A DNA stretch of 64,000 nucleotides, taken from assembly GCF_008923185.1 (NCBI RefSeq), contig NZ_WBMT01000003.1, positions 372,001 through 436,000 on the forward strand, given 5' to 3'. The translations under genes were made by a program, and so were the position numbers. This document shows, piece after piece, positions 1 to 8,102 of the stretch. The DNA is from Actinomadura rudentiformis (GTDB taxonomy: Bacteria > Actinomycetota > Actinomycetes > Streptosporangiales > Streptosporangiaceae). Position 1 is the first letter of the stretch. Each line of letters starts with the position of its first letter. The notes under the pieces were generated by a model, which saw nothing but the letters and a program-made list of their open reading frames with translations, was not told the DNA's origin and did no database searches.

Positions 1-1
1 G

Positions 2-217
2 CCCCAGCGCCGCCGCTGGGTCAACCTCCTCATGGAAGCCGCGGACGAGGTCGGCCTGCCCGGCGACCCCGAGTTCCGCGCCGCGTTCGCCGGCTACATC
101 GAATGGGGCACCCGCATCGCCCTGGGCAACTCCCAGACGGACGCCCAGCCGCCCATGCATGCCCCCGTCCCCCACTGGGGTTGGGGCGTGGCCCCGCCCT
201 ACATCCCCAACCCCTGA
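2..217 (+). CDS. Group II truncated haemoglobin, C-terminal part
   Basis: This is the last 71 residues of a gene that begins before the window; the frame is open from base 2 to the TGA at 215-217. The segment RRRWVNLLMEAADEVGLP, followed by a short helix (FAGYIEWGTRIA) and a Pro-rich end with PHWGWGVAPPY, matches what I know of the C-terminal helices and tail of group II truncated haemoglobins of actinobacteria (YjbI-like). Such proteins bind haem and usually act in oxygen or NO chemistry in the cytoplasm. The haem-binding histidine region lies outside the window, so activity cannot be judged. A strong hairpin follows the stop codon. Confidence 0.7.
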   Translation, partial: PQRRRWVNLLMEAADEVGLPGDPEFRAAFAGYIEWGTRIALGNSQTDAQPPMHAPVPHWGWGVAPPYIPNP

Positions 218-228
218 CCGGCAACGAG

Positions 229-265
229 AGGGGCGGCGTCCGGAACACACCGGCGCCGCCCCTTT
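229..265. terminator. Hairpin terminator between globin and TetR genes
   Basis: AGGGGCGGCG (229-238) pairs exactly with CGCCGCCCCT (254-263). An inner CCGG/CCGG pair extends the stem past one bulged T. A short T run follows on the + strand. The hairpin sits between two convergent genes (globin + and TetR -), so it can serve both. Confidence 0.7.
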
Positions 266-288
266 CGCGTGTGCTCAGCTTCGTGTGC

Positions 289-855
289 TCAGCCTGAGAA
301 GCGTTTGAGGAAGAGGGCGAGGCGCCGCTCGTGGTCTTCGCGACGCATGCGGCCGTTGCGCATGAGTGTGAGCAGGCCGTGCAGGCCGCTCCAGAAGAGC
401 TCGGTCAGGACCTCCACATCATCGTCCCCGGCAATCGGGCGGACCGTCTCTCGAAGCTCGCCGAACGCGTCCTTCAGCGGAGCGGGCGCCTCCGGGGTGG
501 CGAACGGCAGGTCGACGGCGAGGGTGAACATCGCGTCGTAGAGAGCGGGACGGCGTTCGGCGAACGCGGCGTAAGCCGCCGCGACGTCGGCGAGGGCCAG
601 GCCGGACGCGGCCGTGCGGGCGGCGCGGAGGTCGGCGGCGAGCTCGGCGCACCCCTCCACCGCGACCGCTGCCAGGATGGCGTCCTTGCCCTTGAAGTGG
701 CTGTAGAGGACCGGCTGGCTGTACTCGATCTCCGCGGCGAGCCGGCGGGTGGTCACCGCGTCCCAGCCCTCGGTCTCGGCGAGGTCGCGCGCGGCCGTCA
801 CGATCAGGCGTTCCCGCTCCGCTCGTTCGCGCTCCCGGCGCGACTGAATCGACAT
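289..855 (-). CDS. TetR family transcriptional repressor
   Basis: The protein has 188 residues. The N-terminal HTH (residues about 14-60) reads RLIVTAARDLAETEG...TRRLAAEIEYSQPVLYSHFKGKDAIL, the usual TetR DNA-binding layout ending in YSHFKGKDAIL. The rest is all-helical, and FWSGLHGLLTL near the C-terminus resembles the WHG ligand-binding domain of this family. It is divergent from a small DUF4267-type membrane protein. Both promoters carry the same 13-bp palindrome (865-877 and 915-927), which makes this protein the likely repressor of itself and its neighbour. The ligand is unknown. Confidence 0.92.
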   Translation of the reverse strand: MSIQSRRERERAERERLIVTAARDLAETEGWDAVTTRRLAAEIEYSQPVLYSHFKGKDAILAAVAVEGCAELAADLRAARTAASGLALADVAAAYAAFAERRPALYDAMFTLAVDLPFATPEAPAPLKDAFGELRETVRPIAGDDDVEVLTELFWSGLHGLLTLMRNGRMRREDHERRLALFLKRFSG

Positions 856-864
856 GCCTGCATT

Positions 865-877
865 CTAGCACTGCTAG
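865..877. promoter_or_regulatory. Putative TetR operator 1 (CTAGCAnTGCTAG)
   Basis: CTAGCACTGCTAG is a 6-1-6 palindrome lying 10-22 bases upstream of the ATG of the TetR gene. An identical-arm copy lies 37 bp away in front of the divergent gene. Its position over the TetR gene's own start region fits autorepression. Confidence 0.8.
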
Positions 878-914
878 CTGAACTGTCATGGCTATGCTAA
901 CGTCGATACCGTTC

Positions 915-927
915 CTAGCAGTGCTAG
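915..927. promoter_or_regulatory. Putative TetR operator 2 (CTAGCAnTGCTAG)
   Basis: CTAGCAGTGCTAG has the same arms as operator 1 and differs only in the central base. It ends 15 bases before the ATG of the DUF4267-type gene and just before its GGAG ribosome-binding site, so a bound repressor would block initiation of that transcript. Confidence 0.8.
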
Positions 928-942
928 AAGTTGGAGATCCTC

Positions 943-1317
943 ATGCTCACCGTCATCGCCTACGGCTTGGCCGTCGTCCTCAACCTCTTCGTGGTCTTCA
1001 TCGGGCTGAACTTCCTCCGCACGCCCGAGGCCGCGGCCACCGGCTACGGCATTCCGGCCAAGAAGGACGGCGAGGCGGGCCCCTACCTGGCCATCAAGGG
1101 AATCCGTGACGGCAGCTACGGCATCATGGGCCTCGCCCTGCTGGCCTTCGCCGGTGCGGAAGCGGGCGCGTGGTTCATGCTGGTCGTGGCGCTCAACCCG
1201 CTCTTCGACACCGTCCACGTGCTGCGCAACGGCGGCAGCAAGGCGACGGCGTACGGCATCCACTTCGCCACCGCCGTGGTCATCCTCATCAGCGCCGCCC
1301 TCCTCTTCGCGGTCTGA
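943..1317 (+). CDS. DUF4267-type small membrane protein
   Basis: The protein has 124 residues and four predicted membrane helices (about residues 2-22, 50-65, 68-82 and 102-122), with GIPAKKDGEAGPYLAIKGIRD as the loop after helix 1. This loop-helix pattern is typical of DUF4267 proteins, whose function is unknown. I start at ATG 943 because GGAG lies six bases upstream; an in-frame TTG at 931 would swallow that site. It is probably controlled by the divergent TetR protein through the shared palindromes, an arrangement common for export or stress proteins. Confidence 0.85.
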   Translation: MLTVIAYGLAVVLNLFVVFIGLNFLRTPEAAATGYGIPAKKDGEAGPYLAIKGIRDGSYGIMGLALLAFAGAEAGAWFMLVVALNPLFDTVHVLRNGGSKATAYGIHFATAVVILISAALLFAV

Positions 1318-1358
1318 TCGGGCGGCCACTCACGGGTGCAGGCGTGGGGAGCCGCGCT

Positions 1359-2162
1359 CTACTGCCAGGTCGCGGTGTCGGGGTCGATGTTGTGGGCGCG
1401 GGCGCTGGCGTCGATGATTTGACGCAACCAGGTGGCCAGGCCAGCGCGGATGCCGTCGTAGTGGGCGGCAAATGCCGGATCGGCCTCGAACATGCGGCCG
1501 AGACGGACCTGCATCTGCCTGGTGAGGGGATAGTACGAAGCAGAGACTTCGCGGTGCCGCTCGACGAGCTGGTTCGCTTCCGGGCTACCAGGTGCGACGC
1601 CGGCGTCCATCGCATCGGCGAGGGCGCGGTCGAGATCGGCAACAGCACCGGCGATGGCTTGCCATTCCTCCGGACCGCGAGTGGCTGAGCGTTCGGCGTA
1701 CTGCAGCCATTGCGTCGTGTCTCCGTAGCGCTGATGAGCTTGGGCGGGCCACTCCGGGTCCCACTGGGGGCCGAAGATCGCGGCCTGCTGCTCGACGGTC
1801 AGCAGCAGGCCGCGCTCGTGGGCGTCGATCATCCGATCCAGTCCGGCGCTGAGCCGCTGGAGGCGGTCGATCCGTTCAGCGACCTGGGTGCGCTGCGCGC
1901 GCAATGCGCCGGACACGTCCGCGGTCGAGTCGTCCAAGATGGCCCGGATCTGGTCCAGGCCGACACCGATCTCACGGTAGATGACGATGCGGTGGAGGCG
2001 TTCCAGATCACCAGCGGTGTAGAGCCGGTATCCAGCAGCCGTGCGCAGCGACGGTCGCGCCAGACCGATCTCATCCCAGTGGTGCAGCGCGCGGACTGTC
2101 ACGCCCAGACGCGTCGAGACCTGTCCGACGGTCAGGCCATCGGCGCCAGTGGCATCAGGCAT
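1359..2162 (-). CDS. MerR family regulator with TipAS-like C-terminal domain
   Basis: The protein has about 267 residues. The MerR winged helix is clear at residues 10-80 (LTVGQVSTRLGVTVRALHHWDEIGLARPS, then GYRLYTAGDLERL), followed by a dimerisation helix with DQIRAIL and RIDRLQRLSAGLD. The C-terminal half (about 130-265), with EWPAQAHQRYGDT and YYPLTRQMQVRLGRMF, resembles the drug-binding TipAS domain. ATG 2162 or ATG 2171 could be the start; both overlap the end of the upstream VOC gene, so translation is probably coupled. No CxxC metal-site pattern is seen, which points to an organic ligand rather than a metal. Confidence 0.88.
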   Translation of the reverse strand: MPDATGADGLTVGQVSTRLGVTVRALHHWDEIGLARPSLRTAAGYRLYTAGDLERLHRIVIYREIGVGLDQIRAILDDSTADVSGALRAQRTQVAERIDRLQRLSAGLDRMIDAHERGLLLTVEQQAAIFGPQWDPEWPAQAHQRYGDTTQWLQYAERSATRGPEEWQAIAGAVADLDRALADAMDAGVAPGSPEANQLVERHREVSASYYPLTRQMQVRLGRMFEADPAFAAHYDGIRAGLATWLRQIIDASARAHNIDPDTATWQ

Positions 2163-2682
2163 GACCCTCATTGTCGCCGCCCGGTGGGGCGATTCCGACG
2201 GCTTCAAGGTTCCGCGCCTCCTGGCTGGCCGGATCAAAGGGCTTCGCCGCCGTGACAACGATGCGTGCGTTCTCTGGGGTGATCACCGACACATCGCGGG
2301 TGTTCCAGGGAGTGTCCCGTGGCCCGTCGACCGAGTCCGGGCGCAGCGCACGACAGGCCTCGGCAACGGAATCGACCTGGCTGAGCACGCACGCGAAGCT
2401 GAAGCTCATCGCCGGTGCCTGCTCCGGAACGCTCGCCGCCTCGACCAGGAGTACATCCTGGAACGCCCATCGGCGCAGATGCACAAGCCTGCCGGGGATG
2501 CTGAACAGCTCGAAGAACCCGAGCCCACGAGTCCAGAAGTCGACCGAGGCCGCCATGTCACTCGTGGGTATCGTCACGAACGCGGGCATTCCGTAGATGC
2601 CACGGAACGGCTCCGGCGGAACCGCATCCGGGCCGGGCTCGGGCACGGGACTCATCTCGAACGCGTTGTAGTGGTCGCTCAT
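2155..2682 (-). CDS. VOC (glyoxalase/bleomycin-resistance fold) family protein
   Basis: The protein has 175 residues with the beta-alpha-beta-beta-beta pattern of the vicinal oxygen chelate fold: AFVTIPTSDMAASVDFWTRGLGF, then LRRWAFQDVLLVEA, then FSFACVLSQVDSVAEACRA. The start at ATG 2682 is set by GGAGG eight bases upstream. It overlaps the following MerR gene by several bases, so the MerR protein probably senses a compound this enzyme binds or alters. Substrate and metal ligands cannot be fixed from the sequence; a drug-binding or lyase role is equally open. Confidence 0.8.
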   Translation of the reverse strand: MSDHYNAFEMSPVPEPGPDAVPPEPFRGIYGMPAFVTIPTSDMAASVDFWTRGLGFFELFSIPGRLVHLRRWAFQDVLLVEAASVPEQAPAMSFSFACVLSQVDSVAEACRALRPDSVDGPRDTPWNTRDVSVITPENARIVVTAAKPFDPASQEARNLEAVGIAPPGGDNEGHA

Positions 2683-2839
2683 GCACTCACCCTCCAGCCT
2701 CACGCAACGTGAGAGTCAAGCCGAGTCCGTGGATCTCCCTGTGATCGCCTCTGGCCACCGATGGCGATGAGTACGCCGCTCGGGGATCTGAGTATTTGAG
2801 CGGATGAGGCCGCGCCGGGCGGGCTGGGAGTGTTCGGCC

Positions 2840-5173
2840 ATGCGCATCACCTGCCCCGGCTGCCGAAACCCGATGACCCGGCCTGGCCTGGTCGCCTGCC
2901 CGGTCTGCGAGCTGGTCCTCACCGGTCCGGACGCGCAGGAACTGTGGTGGGTCGACGACCAGCTCGCCCGGCTGACCCGGCGGCGGCGCGAGCTGATCGC
3001 GAGGCTCTACGGCCCGGCGCCGGTGGCCTGGCCTGCCGTGCCGGTGCCGCCACCCGGTTTCCAGCCGGCTCACGGGGACGTCTCGCGGCTCGGGGTGCGC
3101 AATGTGCTGCTCATGCTCGGCGGGCTATTGCTCGGCATCGCAGCCGTCGCGTTCACCGTCATCAGCTGGGGATCGCTCAGCCTGGGGGCACGAGCGCTGA
3201 TCCTGGTGTCGGTCACGGGCGTGACGCTCGGCGTGGTCTGGCCGCTCGCCCGCCGGGGCCTGTCCGCGACTGCCGAGACGCTCGCGGTGGTCGGGCTGCT
3301 GCTGGTCGGGCTGGAGTGCTACGCCGCGTACGCGGGTGGTCTCTTCGGTCTCCAAGACGTGGACGGTCGGTGGTACGCGGCGTGGGCGGCGGCGGCCGTG
3401 ACCGTTGGCTGGAGCGTTTATGCGTGGGCGGCGCCGCTGCGGATGCCGCGTCCGTTGGCGGTTGTGATCGGTCAGCTGCCGCTGCCGCTCGGGGCGTTCG
3501 CGCTCGATGTCCCGGTGAGCGGGATGGTCTTTACGCTGCTCCTGCTCTCGCTGCTGGACCTCGGCGTCTGGGGCGTGGTCACCACGACGCGTGAACGGGG
3601 CGTCGCCGGAGCGCTCGGGATCCTGACGCTGTCGATCAGCGGGCTCACGGCCTTGCTGATGGCCTATACATCCTCCTCCCGGCAGTCTGCGGCCTTGCTC
3701 GTGTTCGCTGCGGCGGTCGCGCTGGGTTGGGCGGCGGTCGTTGAACGCAGGTTCGCGATTGCGACCGGACTGACGCTTTCGGTTGGAGCGACGGTGGCAC
3801 TTCCGCTCTCAGACCGGTGGGAGCCGGCCGCGGCGGCCGCGTTCGCGCTCGCGGTCGTGGCAGGGGCGCTGCTCCTGCCGAAGCGGCTACGAAAGATGGC
3901 AGGCGTCGGCGGCTTGCTGACGTTGGGTCTTTCGACGCTGATCGTCATACCTGGCACGACCCTTACGCTGCTGAGCCCGCTCCGGCATCTCGACGATGTC
4001 TGGTCGGGAACGGCGGTGTGGGCGCCGGGTGAGTCTGAGCTGATCCTGCCCTCTGCTCCTGTCGTCCTGGCGCTCCTTGCCGTCGCTTTGTGTGTGGCTT
4101 TCCGTGCGGTCGCTCCTCCTGTGGGGGCGCTGGCGGTGTTGATGATCCCGGACCTTGCGTATCCGGTGCTTCCGGCATTGATGGTCGTGCTTGCGCTGGC
4201 GCTGGCGGGTTGGGCGGCACTTGATCGCGAGGTGCAGGTCTCCGCCGGGCTCACAGCGGTTGCCACAAGCGCGTGGGCCACAGCGGAGGCGCTCGCGACC
4301 GAGGAGACGACCCTCGGCGTGCTGGGCGCGGTGACCGTGGGCGGGATCGTGTGCGCTGTGGTCCCGGTGCTGCGTTCGGGGGCCGCGGTCACCACCACGC
4401 TCGCCTTGGGCGGGTTCGCGGCGACGCTCGGGCTGACCGCCGACCTGCCCGTTCACCTAGCGGCGTTCGGTGTGCTCGCGGCAGCCGCGCTCGGCCTGGC
4501 TGCGTCGGCCTGGCTGCGGGATGTGCCGACGGAGGTCGCCACCTGTGTCGTCGGGGCGGCCGGCATCGTCATGGCTGCGGGCCATCCGGCTTATCTCAGC
4601 CTGGCGCTGTCGGTCGGCGGCGTGCTGGCGTTCGCCGTGGCTCTGCGGGCGGATCGCCGCCCGGCGGCGGGCTGGGTCTGCTCGGTGCTGATGGTGGCGG
4701 CATGGTGGGTCCGGCTTGGCGCGAGCGACATCTCGGCTCCCGAGGCCTACACCCTGCCCATCTCCGTGGCTCTCATGGTCCTCGGGTTCCTGCGCCGGAG
4801 GTCAGTGGAGCCCCCATCCTCCTGGGCCGCCTACGGTCCGGCGCTGGCGGCGACCCTGGTCCCGAGTCTCATGGCGGCGTGGGCGGCTGAATCCGGCGAG
4901 CCGCGCGCGCTCATCCTCGCCGTCGCGGCGCTCGCGATCACCCTGGTGGGTGCGCGGACCCGGTTGCAGGCCCCGCTGGCCCTGGGAGGCACCGTGCTGG
5001 TGCTCGACGCAGGCCTGCAGCTCGCCCCGTACGCCGTGGAGGCGCTCGTGCGGCTGCCGGGCTGGTTCCCCGTCGCGGTGATCGGCTTGGCCGTCCTGGT
5101 CGTGGGCGCGACGTACGAACATCGCTTGCGTGACCTGAGGCGCCTACGGGACGCGGTCACCAGGCTCGGCTGA
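2840..5173 (+). CDS. Large polytopic membrane protein with N-terminal zinc ribbon
   Basis: The protein has 777 residues. It begins with a zinc-ribbon pair (CPGC at 4-7 and CPVC about 12 residues later), then a cytoplasmic helix with DAQELWWVDDQLARLTRRRRELI, followed by roughly twenty hydrophobic helices rich in Ala, Leu and Val to the C-terminus. I start at ATG 2840, preceded by GGGAG. Proteins with this layout are common and uncharacterised in actinobacteria; I know of no assigned function. There is no transporter signature that I recognise. The last codons are part of an 88-bp segment repeated 993 bp downstream. Confidence 0.85.
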   Translation: MRITCPGCRNPMTRPGLVACPVCELVLTGPDAQELWWVDDQLARLTRRRRELIARLYGPAPVAWPAVPVPPPGFQPAHGDVSRLGVRNVLLMLGGLLLGIAAVAFTVISWGSLSLGARALILVSVTGVTLGVVWPLARRGLSATAETLAVVGLLLVGLECYAAYAGGLFGLQDVDGRWYAAWAAAAVTVGWSVYAWAAPLRMPRPLAVVIGQLPLPLGAFALDVPVSGMVFTLLLLSLLDLGVWGVVTTTRERGVAGALGILTLSISGLTALLMAYTSSSRQSAALLVFAAAVALGWAAVVERRFAIATGLTLSVGATVALPLSDRWEPAAAAAFALAVVAGALLLPKRLRKMAGVGGLLTLGLSTLIVIPGTTLTLLSPLRHLDDVWSGTAVWAPGESELILPSAPVVLALLAVALCVAFRAVAPPVGALAVLMIPDLAYPVLPALMVVLALALAGWAALDREVQVSAGLTAVATSAWATAEALATEETTLGVLGAVTVGGIVCAVVPVLRSGAAVTTTLALGGFAATLGLTADLPVHLAAFGVLAAAALGLAASAWLRDVPTEVATCVVGAAGIVMAAGHPAYLSLALSVGGVLAFAVALRADRRPAAGWVCSVLMVAAWWVRLGASDISAPEAYTLPISVALMVLGFLRRRSVEPPSSWAAYGPALAATLVPSLMAAWAAESGEPRALILAVAALAITLVGARTRLQAPLALGGTVLVLDAGLQLAPYAVEALVRLPGWFPVAVIGLAVLVVGATYEHRLRDLRRLRDAVTRLG

Positions 5174-5222
5174 CGAGGCCGCGAACTTCCGTCCCGGCTC
5201 GGGGGCCGGGACGGGACGGACT
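5135..5222. repeat. 88-bp direct repeat, copy 1
   Basis: The segment matches 6128-6215 in the same orientation at 84 of 88 positions, with no gaps. It covers the last 13 codons of the upstream membrane protein gene and the 3' end of the MFS remnant on the other strand. The two copies bracket the Uma2-family gene. Confidence 0.9.
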
Positions 5223-5359
5223 GCGGTGCGCCAGAGGATGACCAACCCGAGGATCCCTGCGGCCGTCGCCAGCGCGGGGCCGAACGCGAATCCGAGCTGC
5301 CGGGCCAGGCTCTGCGTCACCCCCGCGGTGCCCTGGAGCCGTTCGGGCGCCGCCGTCAT
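5144..5359 (-). pseudogene. Remnant of an MFS transporter C-terminus
   Basis: About 71 residues remain. APERLQGTAGVTQSLARQLG and FGPALATAAGILGLVILW look like the last two transmembrane segments of a DHA2-type major facilitator (the usual form is RGTAGS.QSLARQLG.A.GPALATA). Nothing of the other helices lies upstream in any frame, so this is a truncated leftover. It ends inside copy 1 of the 88-bp repeat and overlaps the end of the convergent membrane protein gene. Confidence 0.55.
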
Positions 5360-5400
5360 GTGCCCAGGTCGGACCGAGGTTGCCCACAACGTAGCAACGG

Positions 5401-5964
5401 TCAGAACTCGTCGGTGGGAAGGACGCTCTCCAGCGGTTCGGGGATGAGCAGGTCCTCGCCGAGGGCGACTGAGGCGCTGTGGGTGTAGTCGCCGCCGCGC
5501 GGCTCGGAGAAGATCGTGGCCTTGCCGTCGAGCCGGTCGATCAGCAGGTACAGCGGAATGTCGGCGGCGGCGTACCCCCGGCGTTTGGGCCCCCGGTCGC
5601 GTTCGGCGGCCTTGCGCTCTCCTCGCCGACCCGAGGTCACTTCCAGGACCATCACCACGCCGTCGGGTTTGCTGTGCCAGTCCCGTCCCGCGAACGCCCC
5701 CTTGGGGGCGGCGATACCGTCGGGCACGTACTCGCCCTCCGGACTGATCAACGTCAGGTTGCGGTGCAAACGGAGACCGTGAATCTCGCGCACCCAGTCA
5801 TCGACCGCGACGACGATCGTCTCGTGCTGCCCGTCGGGGGTCGGCGACACGATGATCTCTCCATCCACGAGTTCGGCGCGGAAGCCCGGCATCACGTCGA
5901 GCGTGGCGAACGCCTCGCGCAGATCGTCACGGACGAACGGCGGCTCTTCGGGCATCGCCGTCAT
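5401..5964 (-). CDS. Uma2-family (DUF820) putative endonuclease
   Basis: The protein has 187 residues. The core follows the Uma2 pattern of the PD-(D/E)XK fold: AELVDGEIIVSPTPDGQHE, a central KPDGVVMVLEVTSG strand in which D, E and a downstream K (ERKAAERDR) could form the catalytic site, then PLYLLIDRLDGKATIFSEP. Start ATG 5964 has AGGAG seven bases upstream. Uma2 genes occur in many copies in actinobacterial and cyanobacterial genomes; their role is not established. It sits between two copies of an 88-bp direct repeat. Confidence 0.88.
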   Translation of the reverse strand: MTAMPEEPPFVRDDLREAFATLDVMPGFRAELVDGEIIVSPTPDGQHETIVVAVDDWVREIHGLRLHRNLTLISPEGEYVPDGIAAPKGAFAGRDWHSKPDGVVMVLEVTSGRRGERKAAERDRGPKRRGYAAADIPLYLLIDRLDGKATIFSEPRGGDYTHSASVALGEDLLIPEPLESVLPTDEF

Positions 5965-6364
5965 CACAGGTCTCCTCGTGATCTCAGCGTTGGTCGCGTC
6001 GTATCCACCAACTTAGCAGCGGTGGCGTTGTTCGAGCGGTCGGTGGCGTGGCTGCACCGTCACCGGGTGTTACTGCCAGGGGACCGCACCGGCGTGGCTA
6101 CCGGGACGGGAGCCAACAGCGGCGCCGCTGAGGCGCCTACGGGACGCGGTCACCGGGCTCGGCTGACGAGGCCGCGAGCTTCCGTCCCGGCTCGGGGTCC
6201 GGGACGGGCCGGACTCGGCGAGCACATGGCGATCCTCCTCCGGTCCACGTTCGTCGGGCGTTAGGCGGAGTCCACCCCCGGCTACCCCCGTTCGGGGGTG
6301 GTGCAGGTCACAGCCTGGGCTGACGATCCTTCTAACCGGTGGTACGGCGTTACGAGGAGGAACC
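5965..6364. other. Intergenic stretch with repeat copy and GC hairpin
   Basis: About 400 bases without a gene. It holds copy 2 of the 88-bp repeat (6128-6215) and a G/C-rich foldback in which CCACCCCC (6272-6279) can pair with GGGGGTGG (6294-6301), with an alternative inner pairing ACCCCC/GGGGGT. The ribosome-binding site of the next gene (GAGGAGG) closes the stretch. I see no open frame of value here. Confidence 0.6.
6128..6215. repeat. 88-bp direct repeat, copy 2
   Basis: This is the second copy of the segment at 5135-5222, with four substitutions. Here it carries no intact gene: it is a detached piece of the 3' end of the zinc-ribbon membrane protein gene and its convergent MFS remnant. 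It therefore looks like the scar of a duplication. Confidence 0.9.
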
Positions 6365-8047
6365 ATGCCCGCAGTCGAGTTCCAGTCGGCTCGCGACTTC
6401 TTGCTCGCCCACCGGGAGGACTACGCCACGGCGTACGAGAAGTTCCGGTGGCCCGTCCTCACGGGGTTCAACTGGGCACTGGACTGGTTCGACAAGATCG
6501 CGACGGACAACGACGCCCCGGCGCTCTGGATCGTCGAGGAGGACGGCTCGGAGAAACGCCACTCGTTCGCCGACCTGTCCCGCCGTTCCAACCAGGTGGC
6601 CAACCACCTGCGCGCCAGCGGCGTGCGGCGCGGCGACCGGATCATCCTGATGCTCGGCAACCAGGTCGAACTCTGGGAGACGATCCTGGCCGCGATGAAG
6701 CTGGGTGCAGTGATCATCCCGGCCACGCCGCTGCTCGGGCCGACTGATCTGCGCGACAGGCTGACCAGAGGCAAGGCCAGACACGTGGTGACGGCCTCAG
6801 CGCAGACGGGCAAGTTCGACGAGGTCCCCGGGGAGTACACGCGGATCGCCGTCGGCACGCCCGTCGCGGGCTGGCTCAGTTACGAGGCCGCCTACGACAA
6901 GCCCGCGGCGTTCAGCCCGTACGGCACCACCATGGCGAACGACACGCTGCTGCTCTACTTCACCTCCGGCACGACCGCCCAGCCAAAGCTGGTCGAGCAC
7001 ACGCACGCCTCCTACCCCGCCGGTCACCTCTCGACGATGTACTGGATCGGGCTGCGCCCCGGCGACGTGCACCTCAACATCTCCTCGCCGGGCTGGGCGA
7101 AGCACGCGTGGAGCAACGTCTTCGCGCCCTGGAACGCCGAAGCCTGCGTCTTCATCTTCAACTACACCCGGTTCGACGCCGACCGGCTCCTGCGCGAGCT
7201 GGACCGCTGCGGCGTGACCAGCTTCTGCGCCCCGCCCACCGTCTGGCGGATGCTGATCCAGGCGGATCTCTCCCGCCTGGCCACGCCGCCGCGCGAGGTG
7301 GTCGCGGCGGGCGAGCCGCTCAACCCGGAAGTGATCGAACGGGTGCGTGAGGCCTGGGGCGTGACGATCCGCGACGGCTTCGGGCAGACCGAGACGACCG
7401 TGCAGATCGCCAACAGTCCGGGACAGCCCGTCAAACCCGGGTCGATGGGCCGTCCGGCCCCCGGCTACAAGGTGACGCTGCTCGATCCGGTGACCGGCCG
7501 GCCCGCCGACGAGGGCGAGATCTGCCTCGACCTTGAAGATCGCCCCACCGGCCTGATGAAGGGCTACCACGGCGACGACGGCCGTACGGAGGAGGCGATG
7601 GCCGGCGGCTTCTACCGCACCGGCGACATCGGCTCGCGTGACGCCGACGGCTACATCACCTACGTCGGCCGCTCCGACGACGTCTTCAAGGCGTCCGACT
7701 ACAAGATCTCCCCGTTCGAGCTGGAGAGCGTGCTGATCGAGCACGAGGCGGTCGCCGAGGCCGCCGTGGTGCCCTCCCCCGATCCCGTGCGGCTGGCCGT
7801 GCCCAAGGCGTACGTGACGCTCGCCACCGGCTGGGAGCCGAACGCCGAGACCGCCGCGTCGATCTTCGCGCACAGCCGCGCGCAGCTGTCGGCGTACAAA
7901 CGGGTCCGGCTGCTGGAGTTCACCGCCGAGCTCCCCAAGACCATCTCCGGCAAGATCCGCCGCGTCGAGCTGCGCGGCAGCGAGATCGACAAACACCCCG
8001 ACGCCGATGCCCGGCCCACGGGCGAGTTCCGCGAGGAAGAACAGTGA
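6365..8047 (+). CDS. AMP-binding acyl-CoA synthetase (medium-chain/benzoate type)
   Basis: The protein has 560 residues of the adenylate-forming family. ATP loop [15 protein letters not shown] lies near residue 198, the adenine motif GFGQTE near 341, [10 protein letters not shown] near 418, and the catalytic lysine in [11 protein letters not shown] near the end. [14 protein letters not shown] and the overall spacing resemble medium-chain (ACSM/MACS) ligases rather than FadD-type enzymes. The product would be an acyl-CoA made from a free acid, ATP and CoA. GAGGAGG precedes ATG 6365. It is followed after 55 bp by a second ligase, so the two are probably co-transcribed. Confidence 0.9.
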   Translation: MPAVEFQSARDFLLAHREDYATAYEKFRWPVLTGFNWALDWFDKIATDNDAPALWIVEEDGSEKRHSFADLSRRSNQVANHLRASGVRRGDRIILMLGNQVELWETILAAMKLGAVIIPATPLLGPTDLRDRLTRGKARHVVTASAQTGKFDEVPGEYTRIAVGTPVAGWLSYEAAYDKPAAFSPYGTTMANDTLLLYFTSGTTAQPKLVEHTHASYPAGHLSTMYWIGLRPGDVHLNISSPGWAKHAWSNVFAPWNAEACVFIFNYTRFDADRLLRELDRCGVTSFCAPPTVWRMLIQADLSRLATPPREVVAAGEPLNPEVIERVREAWGVTIRDGFGQTETTVQIANSPGQPVKPGSMGRPAPGYKVTLLDPVTGRPADEGEICLDLEDRPTGLMKGYHGDDGRTEEAMAGGFYRTGDIGSRDADGYITYVGRSDDVFKASDYKISPFELESVLIEHEAVAEAAVVPSPDPVRLAVPKAYVTLATGWEPNAETAASIFAHSRAQLSAYKRVRLLEFTAELPKTISGKIRRVELRGSEIDKHPDADARPTGEFREEEQ

Positions 8048-8102
8048 TGAGCGAAGCGAACCGGGGGGCGCGGGGGGTCGCCTCCCCACGAGGAGCACTG
8101 CG

